Source: an uncultured Bacilli bacterium (GTDB lineage: Bacteria; Bacillota_I; Bacilli_A; RF39; UBA660). Taken from it: a DNA stretch of 52,704 nt. Below the pieces are notes generated by a model. It did no database searches. It was not told the origin of the DNA and was given only the letters and a program-made list of their open reading frames with translations. A program made the translations under genes and the position numbers. Positions 25,573 through 33,629 of this stretch are shown here, one piece after another (the stretch's first letter is position 1; the number at the start of each line of letters is the position of its first letter). The stretch lies in assembly GCA_944368815.1 (NCBI GenBank), contig CALVXD010000005.1, positions 1-52,704 of the forward strand. The letters are read 5' to 3'.

Positions 25573-25946
25573 TTTATTACCTCCATTATTTTAGGTGCAA
25601 ATATAAGTATTCCTATAACTAAAGAAAATATAGATGCTGTAAGTACTGCAGCCGCTGCTACATCTTTACAAGCTTTAGCTATTTTATTATATTCTTGAGT
25701 ATATAAATCTACTACTGACTCAAATGCAGTATTAAGTAGTTCTAATACTAAAACTAAATTAATAAGAAGTACTACTACTACCCACTCTAATATTGATATT
25801 TTAAGTAAAAAACTTAATATTACTGCTATTATACCCAATATTGTTTCTATTCTAAAGTTTCTTTCATTTTTAAATGTGTAAGATATTCCTTCTAAACAGT
25901 ATCTAACACCACGAAGAAAAGATTTATCTTTGTATTTCGTATGCAT
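25569..25946 (-). CDS. dgkA: Diacylglycerol/undecaprenol kinase family protein
   Basis: A 125-aa integral membrane kinase with three to four membrane segments. The family motif ELLNTAFESVVDLYT (about residues 66-82) and KACKDVAAAAVLTAS are intact. Gram-positive members mainly phosphorylate undecaprenol. It overlaps ybeY and cdd, so translation is coupled. Confidence 0.95.
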   Translation of the reverse strand: MHTKYKDKSFLRGVRYCLEGISYTFKNERNFRIETILGIIAVILSFLLKISILEWVVVVLLINLVLVLELLNTAFESVVDLYTQEYNKIAKACKDVAAAAVLTASIFSLVIGILIFAPKIMEVIK

Positions 25947-26367
25947 TAAGTAACTCCTCCTGTCTTTTAAACATTATTTTTTCTTCTTCTTCATTCATGT
26001 GATCATAACCAAGTAAATGAAGAATACCATGAGTTGCTAAAAAACATAATTCTCTTTTTACAGAATGTCCATATAATTCTGCTTGTTCATAAGTCTTATC
26101 AATTGATATATATATATCCCCTAAAACTCTAAATTCCATTCCTTTTACATTATCTTCATTATCTTCTAATGCAAAAGTTATTACATCTGTTTCTCTATCA
26201 ATATTACGATACTTACGATTAATTTCTTTTATTTCTTTATTATCTATTAAGATAATATTAAAAAGGCAATTTTCTAAATGCTCTTCTTTTACAACAAAAT
26301 CAATATAACCTTGTAATATATCTAATTCTTTAATTTCTTTATCATAATTATTTATTATTTCAAACAT
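25924..26367 (-). CDS. ybeY: Endoribonuclease YbeY
   Basis: Metal-dependent RNase for 16S rRNA 3' end maturation and ribosome quality control. About 147 aa with the zinc motif HGILHLLGYDH near the C-terminus and the upstream RNIDRETDVITFAL. I chose the ATG at 26367, which overlaps the vanZ stop by one base and follows SD GGGTGGAT; the longer frame begins with a GTG nine bases upstream. Confidence 0.95.
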   Translation of the reverse strand: MFEIINNYDKEIKELDILQGYIDFVVKEEHLENCLFNIILIDNKEIKEINRKYRNIDRETDVITFALEDNEDNVKGMEFRVLGDIYISIDKTYEQAELYGHSVKRELCFLATHGILHLLGYDHMNEEEEKIMFKRQEELLNAYEIQR

Positions 26368-26996
26368 TAAATCCACCCTAACTTATATAATCCAAATATA
26401 TTTATATTAAATAAATATACAACCATTAAAATTATTAATATTATTACTACTAAATTTAAAAACCAATTACTACTAAATACTTTTGGTAATTTAGATTGTA
26501 TAGCATCTAATCCTACAAATAATAGAAATCCTACTATACCTCCAACTAAGTTTAATATAATATCATCTATATCAAAAACTCTTCCTATGTACATTTGAAC
26601 AAATTCAATTGTTGTCGATACAATAAGTGTAAGAAAAGCAATTGTTCCAAACTTCCTATTTTTTAAATAATATGAAGCAAAGAATCCATATGGTATAAAC
26701 ATAACAATATTGCCAATAATATTTCTTATAAATTTATAACTTCCTACATCATATCTAAGTATTTCTTTAAAAGGTATAAAATTATTAGTTCCATAATTTA
26801 CATCTTGAAAAGTAACTACATGGAACAAACACAGTATATAAATCATAAACATTAAACCTAGTAATTCTTTATATAAGCAAAAACTCTTTTTATTTCTAGT
26901 TACATATGCAAGTCTTAATGTTGATACTATTACTGTTATAATAATTACCATTGGCCAAATATCTGGTAATATATCATAAATTACATCTCTTACCAT
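26367..26996 (-). CDS. VanZ family membrane protein
   Basis: A 209-aa membrane protein with five to six hydrophobic segments and VanZ-like stretches: VNYGTNNFIPFKEI, RNIIGNIVMFIPYGFF and the acidic loop GRVFDIDDIILNLVGG. VanZ homologues affect teicoplanin sensitivity in some Gram-positives; the biochemical role is unknown. First gene of the vanZ-ybeY-dgkA-cdd-era-yqzL-recO run. A weak promoter (TATACA, 17 bp, TAAAAT) may lie about 30-60 bp upstream. Confidence 0.85.
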   Translation of the reverse strand: MVRDVIYDILPDIWPMVIIITVIVSTLRLAYVTRNKKSFCLYKELLGLMFMIYILCLFHVVTFQDVNYGTNNFIPFKEILRYDVGSYKFIRNIIGNIVMFIPYGFFASYYLKNRKFGTIAFLTLIVSTTIEFVQMYIGRVFDIDDIILNLVGGIVGFLLFVGLDAIQSKLPKVFSSNWFLNLVVIILIILMVVYLFNINIFGLYKLGWI

Positions 26997-27066
26997 CTAA
27001 AACAACCTCCAATTTATCTATGTTAATTTTACTACATTTTTATTTTTTTGTATACCTTTTAAAAAG

Positions 27067-27095
27067 AAAAAAATATTAGTTTTGCCTAATATTTT
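27067..27095 (-). terminator. Intrinsic terminator after rplT
   Basis: Minus-strand 10-bp stem AAAATATTAG/CTAATATTTT (27086-27095, 27070-27079), 6-nt loop and T-run. The rplT stop (27094-27096) lies in the stem. Confidence 0.88.
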
Positions 27096-27627
27096 ATTTT
27101 TCTTCTTTTTTAGTTGTCTTTTTTGCTGCAGAAGTTTTTGTAGTTGTTTTAGTTGCTGGTGCTTTTTTTACTGTTTCTTTCTTTTCAGTAGTTTTCTTTT
27201 CTTTAACTTCTACTTTTTCTTCAGATTTCTTTTCTGCTTTAGTTTCTGCTGCTTTTGGTTCATATTTTTTACCATTTAAAGCATCTTTTGCAATTTTAAC
27301 CATTTCTGTAAATGATGCACTGTCATTAATTGCAATTTCGCTTAACATTTTTCTGTTAATTTCAATACCTGCTTTATTTAATCCTTCAATAAATCTAGAA
27401 TATGAAATTTCATTTTCTCTACAAGCAGCATTAATTCTTGTAATCCATAATTTTCTAAAGTTTCTCTTATTTTGTCTTCTATCTCTAAATGCATATTGTC
27501 CTGAATGCATTAATTGTTCATGAGCAGTTTTATATAATCTATGTTTACTACCAAAATAACCTTTTGCTTCTTTTAATACTTTTTTTCTTCTAGCACGTGC
27601 TACTGTGCCACCTTTAACTCTTGTCAT
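27094..27627 (-). CDS. rplT: 50S ribosomal protein L20 with a long basic tail
   Basis: Residues 1-117 are a standard L20 ([20 protein letters not shown], then [18 protein letters not shown] and [13 protein letters not shown]), needed for early 50S assembly and, in Bacilli, for repression of the infC operon. Residues 118-177 are an extra tail of Lys, Glu, Ala and Thr with repeats such as KKTTKKEEK and [13 protein letters not shown], resembling histone-H1-like or trigger-type tails. L20 is normally about 118 aa. The tail codes through to the embedded terminator and is in frame with no interruption. Confidence 0.96.
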   Translation of the reverse strand: MTRVKGGTVARARRKKVLKEAKGYFGSKHRLYKTAHEQLMHSGQYAFRDRRQNKRNFRKLWITRINAACRENEISYSRFIEGLNKAGIEINRKMLSEIAINDSASFTEMVKIAKDALNGKKYEPKAAETKAEKKSEEKVEVKEKKTTEKKETVKKAPATKTTTKTSAAKKTTKKEEK

Positions 27628-27645
27628 ACTGTTTCCTCCTTAATA

Positions 27646-27849
27646 CTATATTAGATCTTTAATTCTCTTATAATCTGATTTGTGTAATGTGCTTCCATTT
27701 CTCTTTTGTCTTGCTCTTTTTGATGAATTTTTACCTGTATTATGTAATATTCCTTGTCTTGTAATTTTAATAGAACCACTTTTTCTTTTTCTAAATACTT
27801 TTGCACTTGCTTTATGAGTTTTCATTTTATTTTTCTTAACTTTTGCCAT
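27646..27849 (-). CDS. rpmI: 50S ribosomal protein L35
   Basis: 67-aa basic ribosomal protein with KMKTHKASAKVFRKRKSGSI and RQGILHNTGKNSSKRARQKR, typical L35 patterns. Middle gene of infC-rpmI-rplT with an SD 15 bp after infC. Expression is expected to follow the L20-controlled leader. Confidence 0.97.
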   Translation of the reverse strand: MAKVKKNKMKTHKASAKVFRKRKSGSIKITRQGILHNTGKNSSKRARQKRNGSTLHKSDYKRIKDLI

Positions 27850-27863
27850 AATAAGTCCTCCTT

Positions 27864-28385
27864 CTATTTTTTAGGTGTTAATTGCATAAAAATACTTCTA
27901 CCCTCAAATTTAGGTTGAATTTCTACTTCTGATATATCAGAAAGTTCATTACTAAATTTTTCTAGAACTTCTTTAGCAAGTTCTGGATGGGCAATTTGAC
28001 GGCCTTTAAAGCGAATACTAGCTTTAATTTTTGAACCTTTTTCTAAATTTTTACGAGCATTTCTTACACGAGTATCAAAATCGTGTTTATCAATTGTTAC
28101 AGATAATCTAAATTCTTTAGTATCTACAATTGTTTCTCTTTGCTTTTTCATAGCTTCTTTACTTTTTTTCTTCTTTTCATAACGGAATTTATTATAATCC
28201 ATTATTTTACATACAGGTGGATTAGAATTCTCACTCATAAGTACTAAATCAAATCCTGCATAGTTTGCTAATGTTAAAGCATCTTGTCTACTCTTTAATC
28301 CTAATTGTTCTCCATTTGGTCCAATAACCATCATTTCCTTACATCTGATTTGCTCATTTATAAGGTTTAACTTTTCTTTTGCGAT
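27864..28385 (-). CDS. infC: Translation initiation factor IF-3
   Basis: About 173 aa; keeps 30S subunits dissociated and checks start codons. N-domain LINEQIRCKEMMVIGPNGEQ, linker rich in Lys (KKKKSKEAMKKQ), C-domain FRLSVTIDKHDFDTRVRNA and IRFKGRQIAHPELA. The start is inferred to be ATC at 28383-28385: GGAGGTG lies six bases before it, and upstream in-frame ATGs precede or overlap the SD and terminator. IF-3 genes commonly use rare AUU-type starts so that IF-3 limits its own synthesis. If the upstream ATG (28400) were used, the SD itself would be coding. Confidence 0.93.
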   Translation of the reverse strand: MAKEKLNLINEQIRCKEMMVIGPNGEQLGLKSRQDALTLANYAGFDLVLMSENSNPPVCKIMDYNKFRYEKKKKSKEAMKKQRETIVDTKEFRLSVTIDKHDFDTRVRNARKNLEKGSKIKASIRFKGRQIAHPELAKEVLEKFSNELSDISEVEIQPKFEGRSIFMQLTPKK

Positions 28386-28403
28386 ATTAAACACCTCCAT
28401 AAA

Positions 28404-28526
28404 CAAAAATGAATACAAGAACTGTATTCACTCACACCAAAAAAACATTTTAAATATTTTTAGGCTTTTTACCTATTGCTACTCCGCAATCAGGTGAGAC
28501 AAATACATCTTCTTTCCGTTTGTTCG
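28404..28526 (-). promoter_or_regulatory. L20-type leader with attenuator before infC
   Basis: About 120 nt of leader between promoter and SD. It contains ATTGC/GCAAT, AGG/CCT and CTCAC/GTGAG helices and a terminator TGAATACA/TGTATTCA (28423-28430, 28410-28417) followed by five T, just before the SD (28392-28398). Position and parts fit the L20 autoregulatory leader of Bacilli; the covariance match was not run. Confidence 0.75.
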
Positions 28527-28532
28527 CTATTA

Positions 28533-28561
28533 ATTATATAGTAAATTATTGTAGTTGTCAA
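28533..28561 (-). promoter_or_regulatory. Perfect consensus promoter of infC-rpmI-rplT
   Basis: Minus-strand -35 TTGACA (28556-28561), 17-bp spacer, -10 TATAAT (28533-28538): an exact housekeeping-sigma consensus, the strongest in the window. Confidence 0.92.
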
Positions 28562-28641
28562 CTATTATATTTAACTTTTTATTCTTTTTTATTAATTAAC
28601 CTATTATACATTCTTGAATATACTATATTAGGTGATAATCT

Positions 28642-28845
28642 ATGTTTAATCGTTTTCTAGGCTTGTTAAGAATATATATTGGGTTTCGTCTTCTTTCTTT
28701 AATTGGATGTGTAGTTATATCTATTGTTTTAACATACCAATTAATTTTAACTCTTTTTATTCCTTGTTTTTATAATGTTATAATAGCATTAATATTATAT
28801 TTAATATTTTTATCTTTATTATGTTGGACTATTTTTGGTTATTAA
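28642..28845 (+). CDS. Possible small membrane protein, unknown
   Basis: A 67-aa plus-strand frame with SD AGGTGAT seven bases before the ATG. The product is strongly hydrophobic with two to three membrane segments (LLSLIGCVVISIVLTYQLIL, VIIALILYLIFLSLLC) and basic N-terminus (MFNRFLGLLR). Its end overlaps the ysxE-like gene by 17 bp tail to tail. The SD argues for a gene; lack of a recognised family and the AT-rich setting argue for caution. Confidence 0.5.
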   Translation: MFNRFLGLLRIYIGFRLLSLIGCVVISIVLTYQLILTLFIPCFYNVIIALILYLIFLSLLCWTIFGY

Positions 28846-29734
28846 TTTTATTATTATATCCCGCTATTAAAGCATCTGTTTTATAAATATAATCTAAAAC
28901 TTTACGATGTTTTTTACACAAATCATATTCTCTTTCATTAACTTCCATTTTCGGAGGAAGAGCCATGTATACAAATAAAAGCAATCTCTCATCTTCAGTT
29001 AATCTATATCTACTTTCGTACATTAGAAATAATTCACTAAAGTCAAAATCTAAATAATGATTTTTATAAAATATTAATAGATCATATATAGGACTATCAA
29101 TCTTACTTTTGTTCCAACTAATAAAATATGGTTTATCTTTTTTTAAATAATGGTCAATAGTTACATTATTATGAATATTGACTACACGCATTTTTTTCTT
29201 ATCCTTTATTTTTTCATACCATTTTTCTAAACTATAATGACAATAATTTAACATTCCATATATTTTTCCAATATTTCTTGCTATTAAATAGTCACTTGGT
29301 GACATATATATACTAGTTTCAATTACTGTTATTAAATCAGTATAATAATTATTTAAATAGTTTATTCTACCATCTAATTCTTCATATATTTCTTTATAAT
29401 AATCAAAGTCAACTTCTTTATAAAAAGTAGTTTTACTGTGTAAAAGTGTTAATAAGTTTATTATATCTACTGCTTTTTGTTCAATTGGTTCATTATAGTC
29501 TTCAATATACTCATACATTTCATACCCATCAGTTTCATCTATTTTTTCTGGATAATAATCAAACGCTCTTGATGTTAAATACTTATAAATATTATCTACA
29601 TTCCTATTATTACCTTTCTTTTTAAATACAAAAGACCCTTTTTCCGTATCTATTATTCTAACATTATTTTTAATTGTTAGCTTTTTTGGAACAAGGGCAT
29701 TTTTTTTAACTATACTTCTTATTTCTTTATCCAT
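28829..29734 (-). CDS. YsxE/CotS-like spore coat kinase-fold protein
   Basis: A 301-aa protein with an aminoglycoside-phosphotransferase-like layout: N-lobe NVRIIDTEKGSFVFKKKG, then ICSPSDY-like helical region and the would-be catalytic segment NIHNNVTIDHYL with YFISWNKSKIDSPIYDL. The usual H-x-D-x4-N and D-F-D are not conserved, so it may be catalytically dead, as I recall for YsxE. It follows the SpoVID-like gene with an 8-bp overlap, the same pairing as spoVID-ysxE in Bacillus. A coat role in sporulation is inferred. Confidence 0.7.
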   Translation of the reverse strand: MDKEIRSIVKKNALVPKKLTIKNNVRIIDTEKGSFVFKKKGNNRNVDNIYKYLTSRAFDYYPEKIDETDGYEMYEYIEDYNEPIEQKAVDIINLLTLLHSKTTFYKEVDFDYYKEIYEELDGRINYLNNYYTDLITVIETSIYMSPSDYLIARNIGKIYGMLNYCHYSLEKWYEKIKDKKKMRVVNIHNNVTIDHYLKKDKPYFISWNKSKIDSPIYDLLIFYKNHYLDFDFSELFLMYESRYRLTEDERLLLFVYMALPPKMEVNEREYDLCKKHRKVLDYIYKTDALIAGYNNKINNQK

Positions 29735-30476
29735 TAAGTGGTGTAGGAATAATTACTTTATCGCCTGGTTTTATATCACTAAGGTCGTTATAATCTGCTA
29801 AATCATCTTTACTTACATTGTATTTAGCCATAATTTTATCAATAGTATCATCTTCTTTTACAATGTAAACATGATATGTTGAATAAGTTTCACCACTATC
29901 TAAATTATCAAATAAACTATTTTTTATTTCCGAAACACTATCGTTAACATTATTATTAATGTTTACATTCTCCACATTAAGTTCAACTTCCTTTTCTTCT
30001 TCATTAGATTCTCTTACTTCTTCTTTTAACTCTTTTTCTTCTTTTTTATTATAAATAATACTATTTACAATTTCTGGTTCTTCTTCCTTTGTTATTTCTT
30101 TTACGTTTTCTTTAACTTCTTTTAAAGGCACTTCTTCTGCTTTAACTAAATCTCCTTCAATATATAAAGTAATTTTTACTTTTAATATGTCATTATTAAT
30201 AACACTATAATTAAAGTCATCAATATCTACTACCATATTATTTGTATCATATCTAGAATCTAACGCTATATCAAAGGGAATTGTATATTCAAATTTTTCA
30301 CGGTTGATACTTCCTTCAGTCATTTTATATTCTCCAGATATAATAAATTTACCTGTTATTAAATCATCAGCTTCCATTTTATAATTATGTTCAATTGATA
30401 TTGCGGTTATTTCACAAACTTTAGTTTTAAATACTAATTCTTTTTCAAATGGTATAATTTTTTTCATATAATCCAC
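29727..30476 (-). CDS. SpoVID-like LysM protein
   Basis: A 249-aa protein with a beta-rich N-terminal domain (about 5-130; LVFKTKVCEITAISIEH, LITGKFIISGEYKMTEG) resembling the SpoVID N-domain, a very acidic Glu/Lys linker (about 120-190), and a C-terminal LysM domain (about 202-247) YHVYIVKEDDTIDKIMAKYN. SpoVID localises the spore coat in Bacillus and has the same order of domains. No signal peptide, which fits a mother-cell protein. SD AAAGGGTGGA. The assignment rests on architecture and the downstream ysxE-like gene. Confidence 0.7.
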   Translation of the reverse strand: MDYMKKIIPFEKELVFKTKVCEITAISIEHNYKMEADDLITGKFIISGEYKMTEGSINREKFEYTIPFDIALDSRYDTNNMVVDIDDFNYSVINNDILKVKITLYIEGDLVKAEEVPLKEVKENVKEITKEEEPEIVNSIIYNKKEEKELKEEVRESNEEEKEVELNVENVNINNNVNDSVSEIKNSLFDNLDSGETYSTYHVYIVKEDDTIDKIMAKYNVSKDDLADYNDLSDIKPGDKVIIPTPLNG

Positions 30477-30497
30477 CCTTTCCTAATTAAAGGTATG

Positions 30498-30521
30498 AAA
30501 AAAGAGTAATTAATATTACTC
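30498..30521 (-). terminator. Intrinsic terminator after addA
   Basis: Minus-strand 7-bp stem GAGTAAT/ATTACTC (30515-30521, 30504-30510), 4-nt loop and six T. The addA stop (30516-30518) is in the stem. Confidence 0.9.
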
Positions 30522-33500
30522 AATTTTTAAAATTACTGAATCTATAATAGAATATAAATATAAAGATACTGGTTTACCACTATTACTTCTTACAAATTCT
30601 TGGTAACCTTTTAACTGTAAAATATATTTATCATCATCAACATTCTTTAATTTATAATCAACAATATCAATATGATCATCATATTCTAACATTAAATCAA
30701 TTATACCATGATATTTAGTATCATCTTTAACATATATAAATTCATATTCTTTGTATATTTTAGCATCTTTAATATTTTTAAATAAATCACTATTTACTAA
30801 CTTATCTATTTTTTCTTGATAGAAATGATTATCTAGTTTAGTCATATTCTTAAAGTCTGTATTTTCTAATATTTCATGCATCTTTAAACCTAGTTCAATA
30901 TTATTTTTAGTTTCCACATCTATAAGTTCATGCATCTTTTTAGAAAAACTACTACTTTCTATTTCTATATTACTAATATTTATATTTTTAACATCCAATT
31001 TTGTATCAGTTCCTTCAATACTACTTTCAAAGTTACCTGACGCAATAATATTATAATCTTTAGACATTTTCAGTTTATCTAGTTCTACTTTAGCAATATA
31101 ACCATCAAGTCTATTTCTAATTGAATAGATTAAATCCCCAAGAGTACGATACTCTTCTTTTTTTTCATCTTTCAAAACTACTTCGTTATCCAAATCATCT
31201 ATATCTTTGTTAGGTAAAACTACTACCATTTTTTCTTTAGCACGAGTTACTGCAACATAAAAAAGTCTTATTTTTTCAGAAATTTCTTCTAATAAATAAT
31301 CATTTTTTAATAACGTTTTATATATTGTTTCACCAATTCCTTCATCAAAAAATGGTGTAACTATTCCTATTTTATTATTATATAAAATTTTTTCATTTAA
31401 TTCACCAAGATTAAATCTTTTATACATATTAGGAAAATAACAAACATGATATTCAAGCCCTTTTGATTTATGAATAGTCATTATTTTAACAGCATCTCCA
31501 AAATCATTATTTACCTGATACTTCATTGTATAATTTTCTTTAACTAATTTATCCAAGTGTTCTGAAAACATTCTTGGAGTATACCCTAACGTACCTAAAG
31601 AATTAGCCATATCTAATATTTTATCAATTTTAATTATACTAGTATCTATATTTCCTATTGTTATTAATTTTTCATAAAAGTCAAATTCTTTTATAATTAT
31701 GTTTAATAGTTCATTAACAGAAATATTATTAATCTTTTTACTTATTTCATAACTTTTCTTATATAACTCATTATCTTTAAAGTTATTATTTAAAAAGTAT
31801 TTAAAAATATTATCATCTGTCTCATTAATTATAAAACTACGCATCAGACTTACAAATAAATATTTGAATGTTGTATCATATTCGTGATTAGCTATTTTTA
31901 TAACAAATTTAAGTAAATTATTTAAAACATAAACATCCTTATCATTGTTCATTTTTTCTTCTTTCAAAATATTTAAAGGTATTTGTTTATATTCAAAAAT
32001 TTTCTTAAACAAATCAAAAGTAGAAGATCTATCTATTAATATCGCAAAATCACTATATTTTATATCTCTAAGAATAAGTTCATCTTTATCAAACACTTGA
32101 TAATGGGATTCTACTTTCTTTTTTATATCATCTGCAATTATAAAACATTCTATTTCTTCCATAGTAAATCCACTATCTTTATCATAATTGTATTCTAATA
32201 TATCTATATTATAGTTTTGATTAGTATTTCCTTCATTTATATAAGCATTATTTCCAAATACCATTTGATGTGTACTTATATAATCTGCTCCCCCAATTAA
32301 ATCACTCATAATTAAGTTAAACATCAAATTAACATTATCAAGTACTTCTCTTCTTGATCTAAAGTTTTTATTTAAGTCAATTTTAATACCACCATTATTT
32401 ACAGAATAATTATCATATTTATTTTTAAATATATTAGGGTTAGCATTTCTAAAACGATATATTGATTGTTTAATGTCCCCAACCATATAAACATTATTAT
32501 TAGATATATAACTTATAAATTCTTCCTGTAAATCATTAGTATCCTGATACTCATCTATCATTATTTCATTAAAACTATTTTTTACTTCTTCTCTAACTTC
32601 TGGAAACTCTCTTACTAATTTTATTGATAATAAAGCAATATCGTTAAACTCATACGCATCATTATCAAATTTAAATTCGTTTACTTTATCATCAAATTCT
32701 AAAATTATATCAATAATAGCTCTAATGTAATCTTTAGTAAGTAAAATAGTTTTTTTTATGTATTCGACATTTTCATATACACACATTTTCCCTAAATTCT
32801 TTATAATGTCACTAAGTTTTTCTTTAACTTTTTTACCTTCATCACTAGTTCCTTTAGGGATTCTAGGGATAGACACATTTAAGGAATCTTTTATTTCGTC
32901 ATAAGTATTGGCATTTAATAATTTATCTAATGATTCATATAGTTTATTCATATAGTCACTATCAAAATAACTAGATAATTCATTACATATTCCTTCTATT
33001 TTATCTCCTTCTTTTTTTATTAAATCTACATACTTATTAACATCTTCTTCTATTTTTTCTAAAATAAAATTTGTTTCTATATAATTAGATAAGTATTCTT
33101 TTTTGTTTGGTAGCATATCTAACTTATTACTTATTGCTAATATTTCTTTTTGAATATTTTTATCGTCTTTAACACAAAAATCATCTATTAAATGTAGAAA
33201 CAATTTATCTTCAATCAAATATTTATTTTCAAATATTTCATTCATTATTTCTTCTTTTTTTATAGTTATTATGGCTTCATCTATTATATTAACGTTAGGA
33301 GATATATTTAATAAATAATGATACTTTTTTACTATGGATAAAGCAAAACTATCAAATGTTGTTATATAAGAAGCATCTATCATATCGAGTTCTGAAAGCA
33401 AGTCTTCTTCTTTGGTTATTTTTTTTCTAATTCTTTGTTTCATTTCAGCGGCAGCAGCCTTAGTAAATGTTAAAAGTAATAGCTCATTAATATGTACTCC

Positions 33501-33629
33501 ACCTTTTAATTTACGAATAACTCTTTCACTTAAAACAGCAGTTTTTCCAGAACCTGCTCCCGCACTAACGATAATATTACTTCCTTCTTCGTTAATTGCT
33601 AAACTTTGTTCTTTTGTCCAACTAGGCAT
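30516..33629 (-). CDS. addA: ATP-dependent helicase/nuclease subunit A
   Basis: UvrD-type helicase with C-terminal nuclease; works with AddB to process double-strand breaks for RecA. About 1037 aa. Walker A AGAGSGKTAVL near residue 27, helicase motif II IDEYQDTND, motif III VGDIKQSIYRFR, TIHKSKGLEY and FYVAVTRAKEKM, then a PD-(D/E)XK nuclease (YHGIIDLMLEY, IVDYKLKN). I chose ATG 33629 because GGAGGTG lies just upstream; the GTG at 33638 is within that SD. It overlaps addB by 8 bp. Somewhat shorter than Bacillus AddA but complete. Confidence 0.95.
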   Translation of the reverse strand: MPSWTKEQSLAINEEGSNIIVSAGAGSGKTAVLSERVIRKLKGGVHINELLLLTFTKAAAAEMKQRIRKKITKEEDLLSELDMIDASYITTFDSFALSIVKKYHYLLNISPNVNIIDEAIITIKKEEIMNEIFENKYLIEDKLFLHLIDDFCVKDDKNIQKEILAISNKLDMLPNKKEYLSNYIETNFILEKIEEDVNKYVDLIKKEGDKIEGICNELSSYFDSDYMNKLYESLDKLLNANTYDEIKDSLNVSIPRIPKGTSDEGKKVKEKLSDIIKNLGKMCVYENVEYIKKTILLTKDYIRAIIDIILEFDDKVNEFKFDNDAYEFNDIALLSIKLVREFPEVREEVKNSFNEIMIDEYQDTNDLQEEFISYISNNNVYMVGDIKQSIYRFRNANPNIFKNKYDNYSVNNGGIKIDLNKNFRSRREVLDNVNLMFNLIMSDLIGGADYISTHQMVFGNNAYINEGNTNQNYNIDILEYNYDKDSGFTMEEIECFIIADDIKKKVESHYQVFDKDELILRDIKYSDFAILIDRSSTFDLFKKIFEYKQIPLNILKEEKMNNDKDVYVLNNLLKFVIKIANHEYDTTFKYLFVSLMRSFIINETDDNIFKYFLNNNFKDNELYKKSYEISKKINNISVNELLNIIIKEFDFYEKLITIGNIDTSIIKIDKILDMANSLGTLGYTPRMFSEHLDKLVKENYTMKYQVNNDFGDAVKIMTIHKSKGLEYHVCYFPNMYKRFNLGELNEKILYNNKIGIVTPFFDEGIGETIYKTLLKNDYLLEEISEKIRLFYVAVTRAKEKMVVVLPNKDIDDLDNEVVLKDEKKEEYRTLGDLIYSIRNRLDGYIAKVELDKLKMSKDYNIIASGNFESSIEGTDTKLDVKNINISNIEIESSSFSKKMHELIDVETKNNIELGLKMHEILENTDFKNMTKLDNHFYQEKIDKLVNSDLFKNIKDAKIYKEYEFIYVKDDTKYHGIIDLMLEYDDHIDIVDYKLKNVDDDKYILQLKGYQEFVRSNSGKPVSLYLYSIIDSVILKIE

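Noticed and set aside
27082..27279. Cys/Phe/Ser-rich plus-strand frame opposite the rplT tail
   Set aside because: It is the mirror of the Lys/Glu-rich codons of the L20 tail, not a gene.
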